This document shows positions 8,606 to 17,808 of a stretch of 64,000 nt of DNA, piece after piece; the stretch's first letter is position 1, and every line of letters begins with the position of its first letter. This stretch comes from Flexilinea sp. (lineage in GTDB: Bacteria > Chloroflexota > Anaerolineae > Anaerolineales > Anaerolineaceae), in the NCBI GenBank assembly GCA_026645735.1, contig JAPKMT010000002.1, positions 62,001 to 126,000 on the forward strand, written 5' to 3'. The notes below the pieces were generated by a model. The model worked only from the letters and a program-made list of their open reading frames with translations. It had not been told where the DNA came from and searched no databases. A program made the translations under genes and the position numbers.

Positions 8606-8631
8606 TACTCTGTCCATTGAGCTACGAGGGC
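8559..8631 (-). tRNA. tRNA-Arg (anticodon TCG)
   Basis: On the reverse strand the acceptor GCCCTCG pairs with CGGGGGC (one T-G). The D-arm is GCTC/GAGT. The anticodon loop CTTCGAA has anticodon TCG at 8596-8598, and the T-loop is TTCGAGT. The discriminator is G and CCA is not encoded. Two imperfections: the first anticodon-stem pair is G-A and the second T-stem pair is A-C. It may decode CGA/CGN. It is the integration site of the adjacent island. Confidence 0.8.
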
Positions 8632-8718
8632 AAATTACTCTTTGAGGACTCCTCATAGAATAACTCCAATAGTATATCACTAAATTTTAAATATATCGGG
8701 AAAAGTTATCAAAGGCAA

Positions 8719-8787
8719 CAGTAATTCGAAATATTGACTTACAATTCGAATCAATCCGGAAGAATTTTTTCGAATTGTTGATTACTG
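8719..8787. repeat. Dispersed AATTCGAAATATG repeat, short form
   Basis: Begins CAGTAATTCGAAATATTG and ends TCGAATTGTTGATTACTG; also has an internal CAATTCGAATCAATCCGG. No long hairpin. It lies in the gap between tRNA-Arg and the large membrane-protein gene. The other bases of that gap (8632-8718, 8788-8883) show no other feature I can name. Confidence 0.7.
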
Positions 8788-8883
8788 AGAAATTACACGA
8801 CGAATTCCAATTCTTTTGTTATGATTAATAGTTGCATATTCATATTATAAATTTGAAAAAAATTTGATTAAGATCATCAGCGC

Positions 8884-10578
8884 ATGAAAACACAAACCAG
8901 TATCAAGAAACTCCTATTCCCGATTGATTATCACGAATTGACTTCAGCAATCATCATTGCCGTTTTGATGGTATATCCATATTTAAAGCCCTCGTTATTG
9001 TATTTGGATCCGCTTTTTATACTGATTTCCGGTCATTCATTTTCAGGAAGAGATGAGAGTATTCAGCGTTTCGTATCATGGATCTTCCTTATTTTGATCA
9101 TCATCATGATTTATGCGCTTCTATTATTCATATCCAGGCATGTAACGATCACGAAAAACCGGTTTTCTCAGTTGCTTGTTTTCATCGCAGCGCTTGTTTC
9201 TCCGCTTCCGCTCTACAGTCTCTCGTTTCACATGCGCCCAATTCTGGATGATTTTTCATTTATTAATAGAATTCGAAATCAATCACTTTTATCAGCAATT
9301 ATAAATTTTTATCGCGATTGGTCTGGACGTTACATGACGCCCCCGATCACATGGATAGCAAATCTTTTCCCCATCCGGATTTCCGTTATTGGATTTCCGA
9401 TATTGATCCATTTGATGACAATGACAGGCATAAGCGTTCTTTTTTTTACATTCATCCGATCATTCAGCTCCGGAATGAATTCTGATAAAAATCCTCCCCG
9501 ATTGCTATCGATTATCGCAGGCTGTTGTTTCGCATCTTCGATTTTCCTGATTACGCCATCCGCATTCTCTTCCTTATACTGGTTTTCCGGAGGAGTTGTA
9601 TACGGCTTCGGAATAGTGATGGCGATTTTTTCTTTCATGTTCCTTTTTTTGTCAATGACGCAAAATAGGCATTCCTGCCTTTTTTTGATTCTCTCATTAA
9701 CCGGATTGATCGCAGCCTGCGGTTCGAATGAATTAACAGCCATCTCCCTATGTGTACTTTCGCTTTCTACGCTGATCTATGTTTTATTTTTCCCCATGGA
9801 AAAGAAAAGCCGCAAAAAATATGTGATCATATTTTTCATCATTTCAATCATTGCGACATTGGTTTCATTGATCTCCCCCGGTAATCGAATTCGCGCTTCT
9901 TATTTTCCGGAAGGATCAACCCAATTTTCCTTAACATGGGTGTTTGTAAAAATCATACCAGGGATAACAAATTTGTTTATCCTGATGATAAAAAAAATAT
10001 TTGAAAAATCCGGAATTTTTCTGATTTTCACCTTTTTGTTTTTATTTATGGGGAACATACTGTGTTTCGATAAAAAACAGAAACGATTGGCGATTTGGGC
10101 AATTCTCACATTCATCATCGCCGCGTATTTCTGTTTTCTGCCGAACAGTATGATTCAATGGATTCCTGATCGGGCGATGGTTATACCCATATCCTGTTTT
10201 CAAACTGCGGTTTTTCTCCTGGCAATTCTGACCGGATCACTCGTCTTTTCGTCAAAGAATCAACACTTCAGTTTTACGAATCTGGTATTTATTCTTCTAG
10301 TCACATCTTTTGAATGTCTTACTTTTTATAAGGAAAATATTGAATCATGCAGGAAGTTTTCTCTACAATCAGATTTCCGGGAAAAGATGATTCTGCAGCA
10401 AAAAAATACAACCGCTGTAATTGAAACCTGCAGCGTGGATCTGCTTTTTGACGAGCTCATGGATCTAACAGATGATCCGAATTTTTATGTAAACATCGGT
10501 ATGGCTGAATTCTACGATCTGGATCGAATCACAGCCATACAGGATTGTTCGGTTTTAATAGATCCATCTGATGAGTAG
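8884..10578 (+). CDS. Polytopic membrane protein, GT-C-like (DUF6056-like)
   Basis: A 564-aa integral membrane protein with about 11-12 hydrophobic segments. Between the second and third lies a loop with RPILDDFSF followed by FYRDWSGRYMT. An acidic DD pair plus a WSGRY-type motif after it is the pattern seen in a group of GT-C-fold-like bacterial membrane proteins of surface polysaccharide synthesis. The C-terminal 90 residues are soluble and contain DDPNFYVNIGMAEFYDL. The exact activity is unknown. No operon partner; a weak Shine-Dalgarno precedes the ATG. Confidence 0.65.
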   Translation: MKTQTSIKKLLFPIDYHELTSAIIIAVLMVYPYLKPSLLYLDPLFILISGHSFSGRDESIQRFVSWIFLILIIIMIYALLLFISRHVTITKNRFSQLLVFIAALVSPLPLYSLSFHMRPILDDFSFINRIRNQSLLSAIINFYRDWSGRYMTPPITWIANLFPIRISVIGFPILIHLMTMTGISVLFFTFIRSFSSGMNSDKNPPRLLSIIAGCCFASSIFLITPSAFSSLYWFSGGVVYGFGIVMAIFSFMFLFLSMTQNRHSCLFLILSLTGLIAACGSNELTAISLCVLSLSTLIYVLFFPMEKKSRKKYVIIFFIISIIATLVSLISPGNRIRASYFPEGSTQFSLTWVFVKIIPGITNLFILMIKKIFEKSGIFLIFTFLFLFMGNILCFDKKQKRLAIWAILTFIIAAYFCFLPNSMIQWIPDRAMVIPISCFQTAVFLLAILTGSLVFSSKNQHFSFTNLVFILLVTSFECLTFYKENIESCRKFSLQSDFREKMILQQKNTTAVIETCSVDLLFDELMDLTDDPNFYVNIGMAEFYDLDRITAIQDCSVLIDPSDE

Positions 10579-10658
10579 CAATCCGCAATCACAGTCAGGA
10601 AAAGCAGTTGATTGATCGTTTCTTCTCTGAGAAGTTTCAGTTCTCTGAGCAGATTTTT

Positions 10659-11249
10659 TTAATCGGATTTCTTTTTTCCAAATATCTGGCTGTTATTTAA
10701 GAAAAGGTATGTTATGAATGGAATAAATGCCGTCAGAACCATCAGAATCATCGGAGCATGTTCAATTGCTTGATGAATGATCACAAAAATTGTGAAAACA
10801 ATTGAATAGTAGAAATATTTTCGCGCTGTCTTATTCTTTTTGGATAAGAAAAGAATCAAATAAATAATCGCTCCAACAAAATACACAGAAGCTATCAGTT
10901 TTGAATAATCCAAGTTTGAAAAATAATAATAGATGGCAGGTATGGCTGCTTCACTCATGCAAATCAGCAACCAGACCTTTGTGAATTTTCCATATTGAAA
11001 GTCAGGCTGTTTCTCTTTGACCAGACGTTGTTCGTCTTCTTTTTGATCGATTGCCGCTTGTGTGGCCAGAATCTCAGGACTTCCAAAATCAGATGGCAGC
11101 ACTTCCTCTTCAGGTAAAAGCGGTTCGCTTTCTGCCGAATTCTCTGCTTTCTCATTGATTTCTTCAGAGACCGTAATCGTTGGAGCATCACAGAAAGGAC
11201 AATTTTTAATTCCATCCGGAATTTCTTTTCCGCAATATTCACATTCCAT
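10659..11249 (-). CDS. Zinc-ribbon membrane protein, unknown function
   Basis: A 196-aa protein. The start chosen is the ATG at 11249, with GAGGT six to seven bases upstream, giving MECEYCGKEI; the codon at 11273 would add eight residues before the ribosome binding site. A zinc ribbon (CEYCGKEI and CPFCDAP) is at residues 3-25. An acidic linker to about residue 75 follows, then four hydrophobic segments (WLLICMSEAAIPAIYYYF, IASVYFVGAIIYLILFL, YFYYSIVFTIFVII, MILMVLTAFIPFITYLFL). The architecture matches the common bacterial zinc-ribbon membrane proteins whose roles are not known. Confidence 0.7.
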   Translation of the reverse strand: MECEYCGKEIPDGIKNCPFCDAPTITVSEEINEKAENSAESEPLLPEEEVLPSDFGSPEILATQAAIDQKEDEQRLVKEKQPDFQYGKFTKVWLLICMSEAAIPAIYYYFSNLDYSKLIASVYFVGAIIYLILFLSKKNKTARKYFYYSIVFTIFVIIHQAIEHAPMILMVLTAFIPFITYLFLNNSQIFGKKKSD

Positions 11250-11307
11250 ATCTACCTCTTTTTTTAATAACATTAATTCAAAATCTTGAGAGGATGATTT
11301 GTCAATC

Positions 11308-11372
11308 GTTCGTTATTCGAAATTCCGCTCAATATTTCGAGTTAATGGTTCGAAAGAACGTGCCGATTTTTT
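11308..11372. repeat. Degenerate dispersed repeat
   Basis: Contains ATTCGAAATTCCGC, ATATTTCGAG and GGTTCGAAAGAACG, recognisable parts of the dispersed family, in the gap between the zinc-ribbon gene and hisS. Diverged, no hairpin. Confidence 0.45.
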
Positions 11373-11385
11373 CAAAAATCGTTGA

Positions 11386-12657
11386 TCAGAATATATTCAT
11401 TGATTCCAGCGTCTCCACCAGAAGAGATCTGTCAATTGTCATCTGTGTCCGGTTTTCCAAATCTTTAATGGTGATTTTTCCTGCAGCTTGCTCATCCGGA
11501 CCAGAAATAATCACTGCCCTCGCATGGATGCGATTGGCATATTTCATCTGCCGATCCAGTTTTACATATTCGGGATAACAAAGGGTCTTAATTCCGGCTG
11601 CCCGCAGCACAGACGCTAAAGCGTAGGAATCACTGAGGCTTTCCTTATCAAAACAGGTTACGACAACTTTCGCCGGTTGAACTGTCAAGGCAGGGATCAA
11701 TCCATATTTTTCAAGAATCACCTGAATCATCACATCACCCATCGCAAAACCAACACCGGAGAGTGGGTCTCCTCCGACATCTCCGACAAGGTTCTCATAC
11801 CGTCCGCCGCCAAGCAGTGCCCGGCCATCTTTTGCAGCATCTCTTGCTTCAAAAACGGTCCCGGTGTAATACAGCAAACCGCGAATAACCTGAGGATCAA
11901 AGTCAAAATATTCTGCACATCCCATTATCTTGAGCAAGTTAAAAATTTCGGTTAATTCTGGAGATTCTCTCCATAATTCACGATTGTCCAGCAGCAGTCT
12001 TAATGCATTCAGACTTTCGGCAGTCAAATTTTGGGATAGCCCATAGGTGAACCATTCATCCTGGCGCATTTTGTCTCTGCGGTCGATCATGCGAAATACA
12101 ATCTGTTTTTGTTCCTGAGAAATGCCAATTTTCTGTAATTCGCTGTCCATTAATCGCCGATTATTAATATTAATGCGGACTTTATCCGGAGTCAGTCCGA
12201 CCTGGCGGAAAAAATCCGCACAAATCGCCAGCAGTTCAGCATCCGACTGATATCCTGAAGATCCGATCAGATCAATGTTCCATTGAAAAAATTCGCGCGT
12301 ACGTCCTTTTTGAGGTTGTTCATAGCGCCAAAAAGGGCCAAAAGACCACAAGCGAAGCGGATAGACCAATTCATTTTGCTTCTGTGCCACCATCCGAGCC
12401 AATGACGGAGTCAATTCAGGTCGCAAGGAAATTTCCGAACCACCACGATCCATAAAAACGAAAGCCTGTTCTTTTACGAGTTCCTCTCCGGATTTGGCAG
12501 CATAAAGATCTAATTTCTCCAGAAATGGGGCATCATACTCCTGATAACCAAAACGTTCAGAAACATTCCGAATCTGCTGATGGAGCCATGTTCGAAAAGC
12601 CATATCCTCCGGATAAAAATCTCTCGTTCCTTTTACGCGTTGAATAATTTCTTTCAT
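11386..12657 (-). CDS. hisS: Histidyl-tRNA synthetase
   Basis: Charges tRNA-His with histidine in the cytoplasm. The protein is 423 aa, the normal size for bacterial HisRS. Class II motif 2 is SLRPELTPSLARM and the histidine-binding HisA segment is GLLYYTGTVFEARD. The Gly-rich motif 3 region is LGGGRYENLVGDVGG with GVGFAMGD. The C-terminal anticodon-binding domain is present. The start is the ATG at 12657, six bases after GAGGAG; an upstream GTG is in frame but lies in the spacer. Monocistronic as far as seen. Confidence 0.96.
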   Translation of the reverse strand: MKEIIQRVKGTRDFYPEDMAFRTWLHQQIRNVSERFGYQEYDAPFLEKLDLYAAKSGEELVKEQAFVFMDRGGSEISLRPELTPSLARMVAQKQNELVYPLRLWSFGPFWRYEQPQKGRTREFFQWNIDLIGSSGYQSDAELLAICADFFRQVGLTPDKVRININNRRLMDSELQKIGISQEQKQIVFRMIDRRDKMRQDEWFTYGLSQNLTAESLNALRLLLDNRELWRESPELTEIFNLLKIMGCAEYFDFDPQVIRGLLYYTGTVFEARDAAKDGRALLGGGRYENLVGDVGGDPLSGVGFAMGDVMIQVILEKYGLIPALTVQPAKVVVTCFDKESLSDSYALASVLRAAGIKTLCYPEYVKLDRQMKYANRIHARAVIISGPDEQAAGKITIKDLENRTQMTIDRSLLVETLESMNIF

Positions 12658-12764
12658 CACAGTCTCCTCAGTATTTTTTTATTGCACAGTTATTCCATCA
12701 ACTCAGAAAAATAAATCCTGCTTTAATTGTGATTTACGACAAACGTACCAACTAAAAATATTTC

Positions 12765-12802
12765 AGCGGATTTATCCTTCATCCTTCCTGAAAAAATCCG
12801 CT
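12765..12802 (-). promoter_or_regulatory. Stem-loop in the hisS leader
   Basis: AGCGGATTT (12765-12773) pairs with AAATCCGCT (12794-12802) about 110 bases ahead of hisS. It lacks the T-box consensus GGTGGNACC and a clean U-run. It could be a leader structure or unrelated, so the role is open. Confidence 0.3.
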
Positions 12803-12902
12803 TAATTTTATAACATGTTAAAAATTGGATGGGATTTTTTTCATGATGAATTTCAGGTTTATTTTATTCGAAAATTCCGAATAATTGTACCTTTGATTGA
12901 AG

Positions 12903-12908
12903 TATAAT
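12903..12908 (+). promoter_or_regulatory. -10 element for the hyp operon, probably leaderless
   Basis: A perfect TATAAT ends only six bases before the hypA ATG at 12915 and there is no Shine-Dalgarno between them. Transcription would start at or beside the A of the start codon, giving a leaderless mRNA. Confidence 0.5.
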
Positions 12909-12914
12909 TCCAAC

Positions 12915-13268
12915 ATGCATGAATTATCTGTCACAGAAAACATCCTCTCCATCGCAATTTCCCATGCAGAACAAAACGGAGCTGACCAGGTCAGTGTAAT
13001 CTATTTGGTAATCGGTGAGTTTTCGAATCTTCTTCCCAAATGTATCCAATATTATTGGAATATTCTTGTTCAAGGTACGATCTGCCAAAATTCAGTGCTT
13101 CACTTTGAGCATCGGCCGGCGATTTTCCGCTGCGAAAATTGCAATCATGAATATGAAATCCATCAGGAGATGACAGGCTGCCCAAATTGTCAGAGCAACC
13201 TTGTTTCGCTGATTTCGGGGAATGAATTTTGGGTGGATAGTATAGAAATAATCAAAAATCAGGAGTAA
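12915..13268 (+). CDS. hypA: Hydrogenase nickel incorporation protein HypA
   Basis: Delivers nickel to the large subunit of [NiFe]-hydrogenase together with HypB. The 117-aa protein starts MHEL, the conserved nickel-binding N-terminus (His2, Glu3). The structural zinc site is CENC (73-76) and CPNC (89-92). The start is fixed by the MHE motif; an upstream in-frame codon at 12897 would bury it. First gene of hypABFCDE; hypB begins two bases after its stop. Confidence 0.95.
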   Translation: MHELSVTENILSIAISHAEQNGADQVSVIYLVIGEFSNLLPKCIQYYWNILVQGTICQNSVLHFEHRPAIFRCENCNHEYEIHQEMTGCPNCQSNLVSLISGNEFWVDSIEIIKNQE

Positions 13269-13270
13269 TA

Positions 13271-13939
13271 ATGACAACAGTTCGAATCCCTGTGATTGAG
13301 AATATTTTAAACGCAAATGATTTCGTTGCAAACGAAAACAGAAAGATTTTTTCTGATCATAAAATTTTTTGCATCAATATTATGGCAGCACCAGGAGCCG
13401 GGAAAACAGCTCTCATTGTAAAAACGATTGAGTTATTGAAGAACGAGATGCGCATCGGAGTTATTGAGGGAGACACCGCATCAGTGACGATCGATTCAGA
13501 CAAAGTCACATTGGCCGGTGCTCCTGCCGTTCAGGTTACAACCATGGGTGAATGTCATATGGATGCTATGATGGTCCGCAAAGGAATGGAAAAACTTCCA
13601 CTGGATTCCCTTGATTTGGTGATCATCGAAAATATCGGTAACTTGATTTGTCCCGCTGAATGGGACCTGGGACCGCACGCCAATGCATTAATTGCAAGTG
13701 TCGCGGAGGGAGATGACAAACCTTACAAGTATCCTAACATTTACCGTAATCTGGATGTTCTTCTTGTCACCAAAACCGATCTCATCCCCTATGTCGAATA
13801 TGATTTAGATCGCTTTCGCACCGGTGTAGAATTGTTGAATCCAGGATTAATTACTTTCCCGACTTCAGCAAAGACAGGTGAAGGATTTGCACCATGGTTG
13901 GCATGGTTGAAATCAAAAGTTAAGGATGCGAAATCCTGA
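13271..13939 (+). CDS. hypB: Hydrogenase nickel incorporation GTPase HypB
   Basis: A SIMIBI-class GTPase that drives nickel transfer during [NiFe]-hydrogenase maturation. At 222 aa it matches the short HypB form that lacks the His-rich N-terminal nickel store. Walker A APGAGKT is near residues 40-46. The metal site region TMGECHMDAMMVRKG is near residues 92-106, and the G4-like motif VTKTDL is near 161-166. Translation is probably coupled to hypA. Confidence 0.95.
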   Translation: MTTVRIPVIENILNANDFVANENRKIFSDHKIFCINIMAAPGAGKTALIVKTIELLKNEMRIGVIEGDTASVTIDSDKVTLAGAPAVQVTTMGECHMDAMMVRKGMEKLPLDSLDLVIIENIGNLICPAEWDLGPHANALIASVAEGDDKPYKYPNIYRNLDVLLVTKTDLIPYVEYDLDRFRTGVELLNPGLITFPTSAKTGEGFAPWLAWLKSKVKDAKS

Positions 13940-13970
13940 TCGCTGATTCTCAGAATTCGCGAAAAACAGA

Positions 13971-16298
13971 ATGAATTCTTCACCAGAACCATGTACAGCC
14001 AATTTAATGCTGGGACGCCATTATCACATCACCGGTATTGTTCAGGGAGTCGGATTTCGCCCATTTGTTTTTCAGACTGCAGTTAAATTAAATCTAAAAG
14101 GCAATGTCTGTAATAGTGCCGATGGCGTTTTAATTAATATTTTCGGGCCAAAAGACTCCCTCGATTTATTTCATGAGGTCCTTCAAACAACTCCACCTCC
14201 GCGTGCCCGGATTGACTTTCTGGAGTATGGGGAGATACCTTTTCTAAATGAGAAGGAGTTTCGAATCCTGCCAAGTCAGGATATTGAGTCTGAATTCCTG
14301 CCGGTTTCGCCGGATATTTCCATTTGTGAAGCTTGTCGAAAAGAAATTCTTGATACGCAGGATCGGCGTTACCATTATCCTTTTACGAATTGTACAAACT
14401 GCGGTCCCCGTTTTTCGATTATTGAGAAGATTCCGTATGATCGTCCCAACACCTCTATGAAGAGTTTCCCGATGTGCCAGTCCTGCGCTGATGAATATGA
14501 AAATCCGCTCGACCGCAGATTTCATGCTCAACCTGTGGCTTGTCGAAGTTGCGGTCCACAGCTTACTTTCCTCAAGTATAGTTCAGATCGAATTTTTGGG
14601 GATCGTGCACTGTTGGCTGCAGCAGCATCGATTAAATGCGGAAATATTACAGCCATAAAAGGTATTGGCGGATTTCATCTTGCCTGTGATGCGATGAATG
14701 AAACTGTACTAAGACGATTGAGAGAATTAAAACACCGCAGCAATAAACCTTTTGCCGTAATGGCAAAAGACATTTCAACCATACAGAATTATTGCTTCGT
14801 CAATCCGGATGAATCCGCTCTGCTTCAAAGTGCGGCAGCTCCGATTGTCCTGTTGAAAAAGAAAGCTGACTGTGCCATTCCGGAAGCTGTTGCTCCAGCA
14901 CAAAACAACCTGGGATTCATAATTCCATATACGCCGCTCCATATTCTTCTTTTTGAGATGCTGTCACCGGAAATTGAAGTTCTTGTGATGACCAGCGCCA
15001 ACTTTTCCGAAGAACCGATTGTTTTTGGTGATTCGAAAAAAGATCTCGAGTTACTCGAACAACTATCAGACAATATTCTCACGCATGACCGACCCATCAT
15101 TACCCGAATCGATGATTCTGTTGCCAGAATTGATCAGGAAAACCGCCTGATCATGATTCGCCGAGCACGGGGATATGCGCCAGATCCAATTTTGGTTCGG
15201 CAGCATATGCGTCAAATACTCGCAACAGGTCCGGAACTGAAAAACACATTTTGTCTGACAAGAGGAAATTACGCCTTTGTCAGTCATCATATCGGAGATA
15301 TGGAAAATGTGGAGACATTTCAAGCCTATCAACAGGAAATTGAACATTACAAAACAATATTCCGGGTTGTTCCGGAAGGCATAGCCTGCGATCTTCATCC
15401 CAATTATCTCTCAACGATTTATGCGGAAAAGTTGTCCAATGAGACCGGCTTGCCGCTCATCAGGATTCAGCATCATTATGCTCACATCGCTTCGGTTTTG
15501 GGAGAGAACCATCAATTTGGTTCGGAATCTGCGATCGGTTTGGCTTTTGATGGAACCGGCTATGGTACAGATGGATTCATTTGGGGGGGAGAAGCGCTCT
15601 TGTGTAACCATCAAGGATTCGATCGCGTTTTTCATCTGGACAATTTTTTACTTCCCGGCGGCGACACAGCTATTCGAAAACCGTATCGTCAAGCGCTTGC
15701 GGTGTTATCCGCGAATGATTTTTCCTGGGAGGATTCGTTCCAACCGTTATCTGCCATCTCTGACAGAGAAAAAGAACTGCTAAAAATTCAGCTTGAGCAT
15801 CGCATCAACTGCGTCGATACATCATCCATGGGGAGACTGTTTGATGCAGTATCCTCCTTACTTGGAATCTGTCAAGTGATATCCTATGAGGGACAGGCTG
15901 CAATTGAGTTAGAAAATGTTTGCGATCCGTTCTGTAAAGAATTCTATCCATTTCATATCCTCGAAGACAGAATTCTATTGAAACCGGTCATCGGAAATAT
16001 ACTCGATGATCTGCAACAGGGTATTCCGAAATCAATAATTTCAGCGAAATTTCATCAGGGAATAATAAAGTTATGTCTGGAAATTTGCGATAGAATCAGA
16101 GAAACTGCAAATATGGATGTATCGGTGGCTTTATCTGGCGGCGTATGGCAAAATCAAACACTGCTTTGCGGAGTCAGAGAATTATTACAAAAAAATCGCT
16201 TTACAGTGTTATTACCCAAACAACTTCCATATAATGATGGGTGCATTTCCTATGGACAAGCCATCATAGCTAACGAGGTGATGAATAGAATGGGATAA
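13971..16298 (+). CDS. hypF: Carbamoyltransferase HypF
   Basis: Makes the thiocarbamate on HypE that becomes the cyanide ligands of the [NiFe] active site, using carbamoyl phosphate and ATP. The 775-aa protein has the full set of domains. An N-terminal acylphosphatase-like domain contains GIVQGVGFRPFV. Two zinc-finger clusters follow (CEACRKE, CTNCGPRFSI, CQSCADEYENPLDRRFHAQP, CRSCGPQ). Next come a YrdC-like domain (KGIGGFHLACDA) and a C-terminal Kae1-like carbamoyltransferase domain (IQHHYAHIASV, LAFDGTGYGTDG, ALSGGVWQN). Confidence 0.96.
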   Translation: MNSSPEPCTANLMLGRHYHITGIVQGVGFRPFVFQTAVKLNLKGNVCNSADGVLINIFGPKDSLDLFHEVLQTTPPPRARIDFLEYGEIPFLNEKEFRILPSQDIESEFLPVSPDISICEACRKEILDTQDRRYHYPFTNCTNCGPRFSIIEKIPYDRPNTSMKSFPMCQSCADEYENPLDRRFHAQPVACRSCGPQLTFLKYSSDRIFGDRALLAAAASIKCGNITAIKGIGGFHLACDAMNETVLRRLRELKHRSNKPFAVMAKDISTIQNYCFVNPDESALLQSAAAPIVLLKKKADCAIPEAVAPAQNNLGFIIPYTPLHILLFEMLSPEIEVLVMTSANFSEEPIVFGDSKKDLELLEQLSDNILTHDRPIITRIDDSVARIDQENRLIMIRRARGYAPDPILVRQHMRQILATGPELKNTFCLTRGNYAFVSHHIGDMENVETFQAYQQEIEHYKTIFRVVPEGIACDLHPNYLSTIYAEKLSNETGLPLIRIQHHYAHIASVLGENHQFGSESAIGLAFDGTGYGTDGFIWGGEALLCNHQGFDRVFHLDNFLLPGGDTAIRKPYRQALAVLSANDFSWEDSFQPLSAISDREKELLKIQLEHRINCVDTSSMGRLFDAVSSLLGICQVISYEGQAAIELENVCDPFCKEFYPFHILEDRILLKPVIGNILDDLQQGIPKSIISAKFHQGIIKLCLEICDRIRETANMDVSVALSGGVWQNQTLLCGVRELLQKNRFTVLLPKQLPYNDGCISYGQAIIANEVMNRMG

Positions 16299-16406
16299 CA
16301 TTCAGTCATTGAAAATAATATTTTCAGAATATATGTTTCTTAGTGCCTGATGAATTATCAAAAACAGAATTGTAACGCACAGAGGAAGTCGAAAAAAGGA
16401 GGAAAC

Positions 16407-16643
16407 ATGTGTCTCGGAATTCCGGGAAAAATTTCAAGAATTTACAATACAGACGGTATCGTTATGGGGATTGTCGAATATGGCGGAGTTATGCGGGAAG
16501 CGTGTCTTTCCACAATCAGTGATGCCAAAATTGGCGATTATGTTATGGTTCATGCCGGATTTGCTCTATGCAAAATGGATGAAGAAGAAGCCAGGGAGAC
16601 ACTCCGCGCGCTCGATGAAATTAATGATGTTTCCCTGTATTAA
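16407..16643 (+). CDS. hypC: Hydrogenase maturation chaperone HypC
   Basis: A small chaperone that works with HypD to build Fe(CN)2CO and hands it to the hydrogenase large subunit. The 78-aa protein starts MCLGIPGKI with the essential Cys2. The start at 16407 is set by AGGAGG just upstream and by this motif; the longer frame from 16350 is not real. It lies between hypF and hypD. Confidence 0.95.
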   Translation: MCLGIPGKISRIYNTDGIVMGIVEYGGVMREACLSTISDAKIGDYVMVHAGFALCKMDEEEARETLRALDEINDVSLY

Positions 16644-16722
16644 ATGGCATCCGTTTTTTTCCACCGATGACCATAGTTGTGTATCATCTTTTTATGACTG
16701 AAAACAATTTGGATCAATTCCG

Positions 16723-17805
16723 ATGAATTATATCGAAGATTTCCGAAATTCTGATCGTGCAAAGAAATTGCTGCATTCCATCATTTCAATAATCAGCAAG
16801 AAGTGGGTCATCATGGAAATGTGTGGAGGTCAAACCCATTCGATGATGAAATTCGGACTGGATCAACTTCTTCCTCAACAGCTTGAAATTGTTCATGGAC
16901 CAGGATGTCCGGTATGTGTAACAGCATTGGAATTGATTGACAAAGCGATTCTGATTGCAAAAAAAAGAGATGTGATTTTTACTTCTTATGGAGATATGCT
17001 GCGTGTTCCGGGATCAAACAGCGACTTGTTTTCGGTTCGTGCTACCGGAGGAGATGTTCGTGTTGTCTATTCAGCGCTCGATGCACTCCAAATTGCCAGA
17101 GAAAATCCAGATAAGGAGGTAGTTTTTTTTGGCATAGGTTTTGAAACAACTGCTCCCGCCAATGGCATCAGCGTACTACAGGCAAAGCGTTTGGGGATCC
17201 AAAACTATTCTGTCCTTGTCTCTCAAGTCAGAGTCCCTCCGGCAATGGAACTCATTCTGTCTTCTTCTGAGAATCGTGTACAGGGTTTTCTGGCAGCAGG
17301 TCATGTCTGTTCTGTGATGGGCACAAAAGAATATGTACCAATCAGCAATCGTTATCATATTCCGATCAGCATCACTGGCTTTGAACCGGTCGATCTGCTG
17401 GCAGGAATTTTTGAGACGCTTTCCATGTTGGAGACAAATATCTGGGGGGTCAAAAACGCATACAGCCGCAGTGTCAGCAGCGAAGGAAATGTTGAAGCGC
17501 AAAAAATGCTGGATCAATTATTTGAACCTTGTGATCGAAACTGGCGGGGAATTGGATTAATACCGATGAGCGGTTGGAAATTACGCTCTGATTTTCAAGA
17601 GTTTGATGCAGAAATCCGTTTTAACGTTGCTGACGTCCAGTCACAAGAATCAGAAAAGTGTATTGCCGGATTGATCCTGCAGGGATTAAAAAAACCTGCA
17701 GACTGCGGAGCTTTTCAACGTGAATGCACACCACAAAATCCGCTCGGTGCAACGATGGTATCTTCAGAAGGAGCCTGTGCAGCTTATTATAAATATCGGA
17801 GATAA
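16723..17805 (+). CDS. hypD: Hydrogenase maturation scaffold HypD
   Basis: The iron-sulfur scaffold on which the Fe(CN)2CO group is assembled with HypC. The 360-aa protein shows MEMCGGQTH at residues 31-39 and GPGCPVC at 59-65. It also has [12 protein letters not shown] and the C-terminal Cys pattern ([17 protein letters not shown]) that binds the 4Fe-4S cluster. hypE starts three bases after its stop. Confidence 0.96.
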   Translation: MNYIEDFRNSDRAKKLLHSIISIISKKWVIMEMCGGQTHSMMKFGLDQLLPQQLEIVHGPGCPVCVTALELIDKAILIAKKRDVIFTSYGDMLRVPGSNSDLFSVRATGGDVRVVYSALDALQIARENPDKEVVFFGIGFETTAPANGISVLQAKRLGIQNYSVLVSQVRVPPAMELILSSSENRVQGFLAAGHVCSVMGTKEYVPISNRYHIPISITGFEPVDLLAGIFETLSMLETNIWGVKNAYSRSVSSEGNVEAQKMLDQLFEPCDRNWRGIGLIPMSGWKLRSDFQEFDAEIRFNVADVQSQESEKCIAGLILQGLKKPADCGAFQRECTPQNPLGATMVSSEGACAAYYKYRR

Positions 17806-17808
17806 TTC

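Noticed and set aside
12662-12914. T-box upstream of hisS
   Set aside because: Only a 9-bp stem-loop is present; no GGTGGNACC motif and no clear terminator tail.
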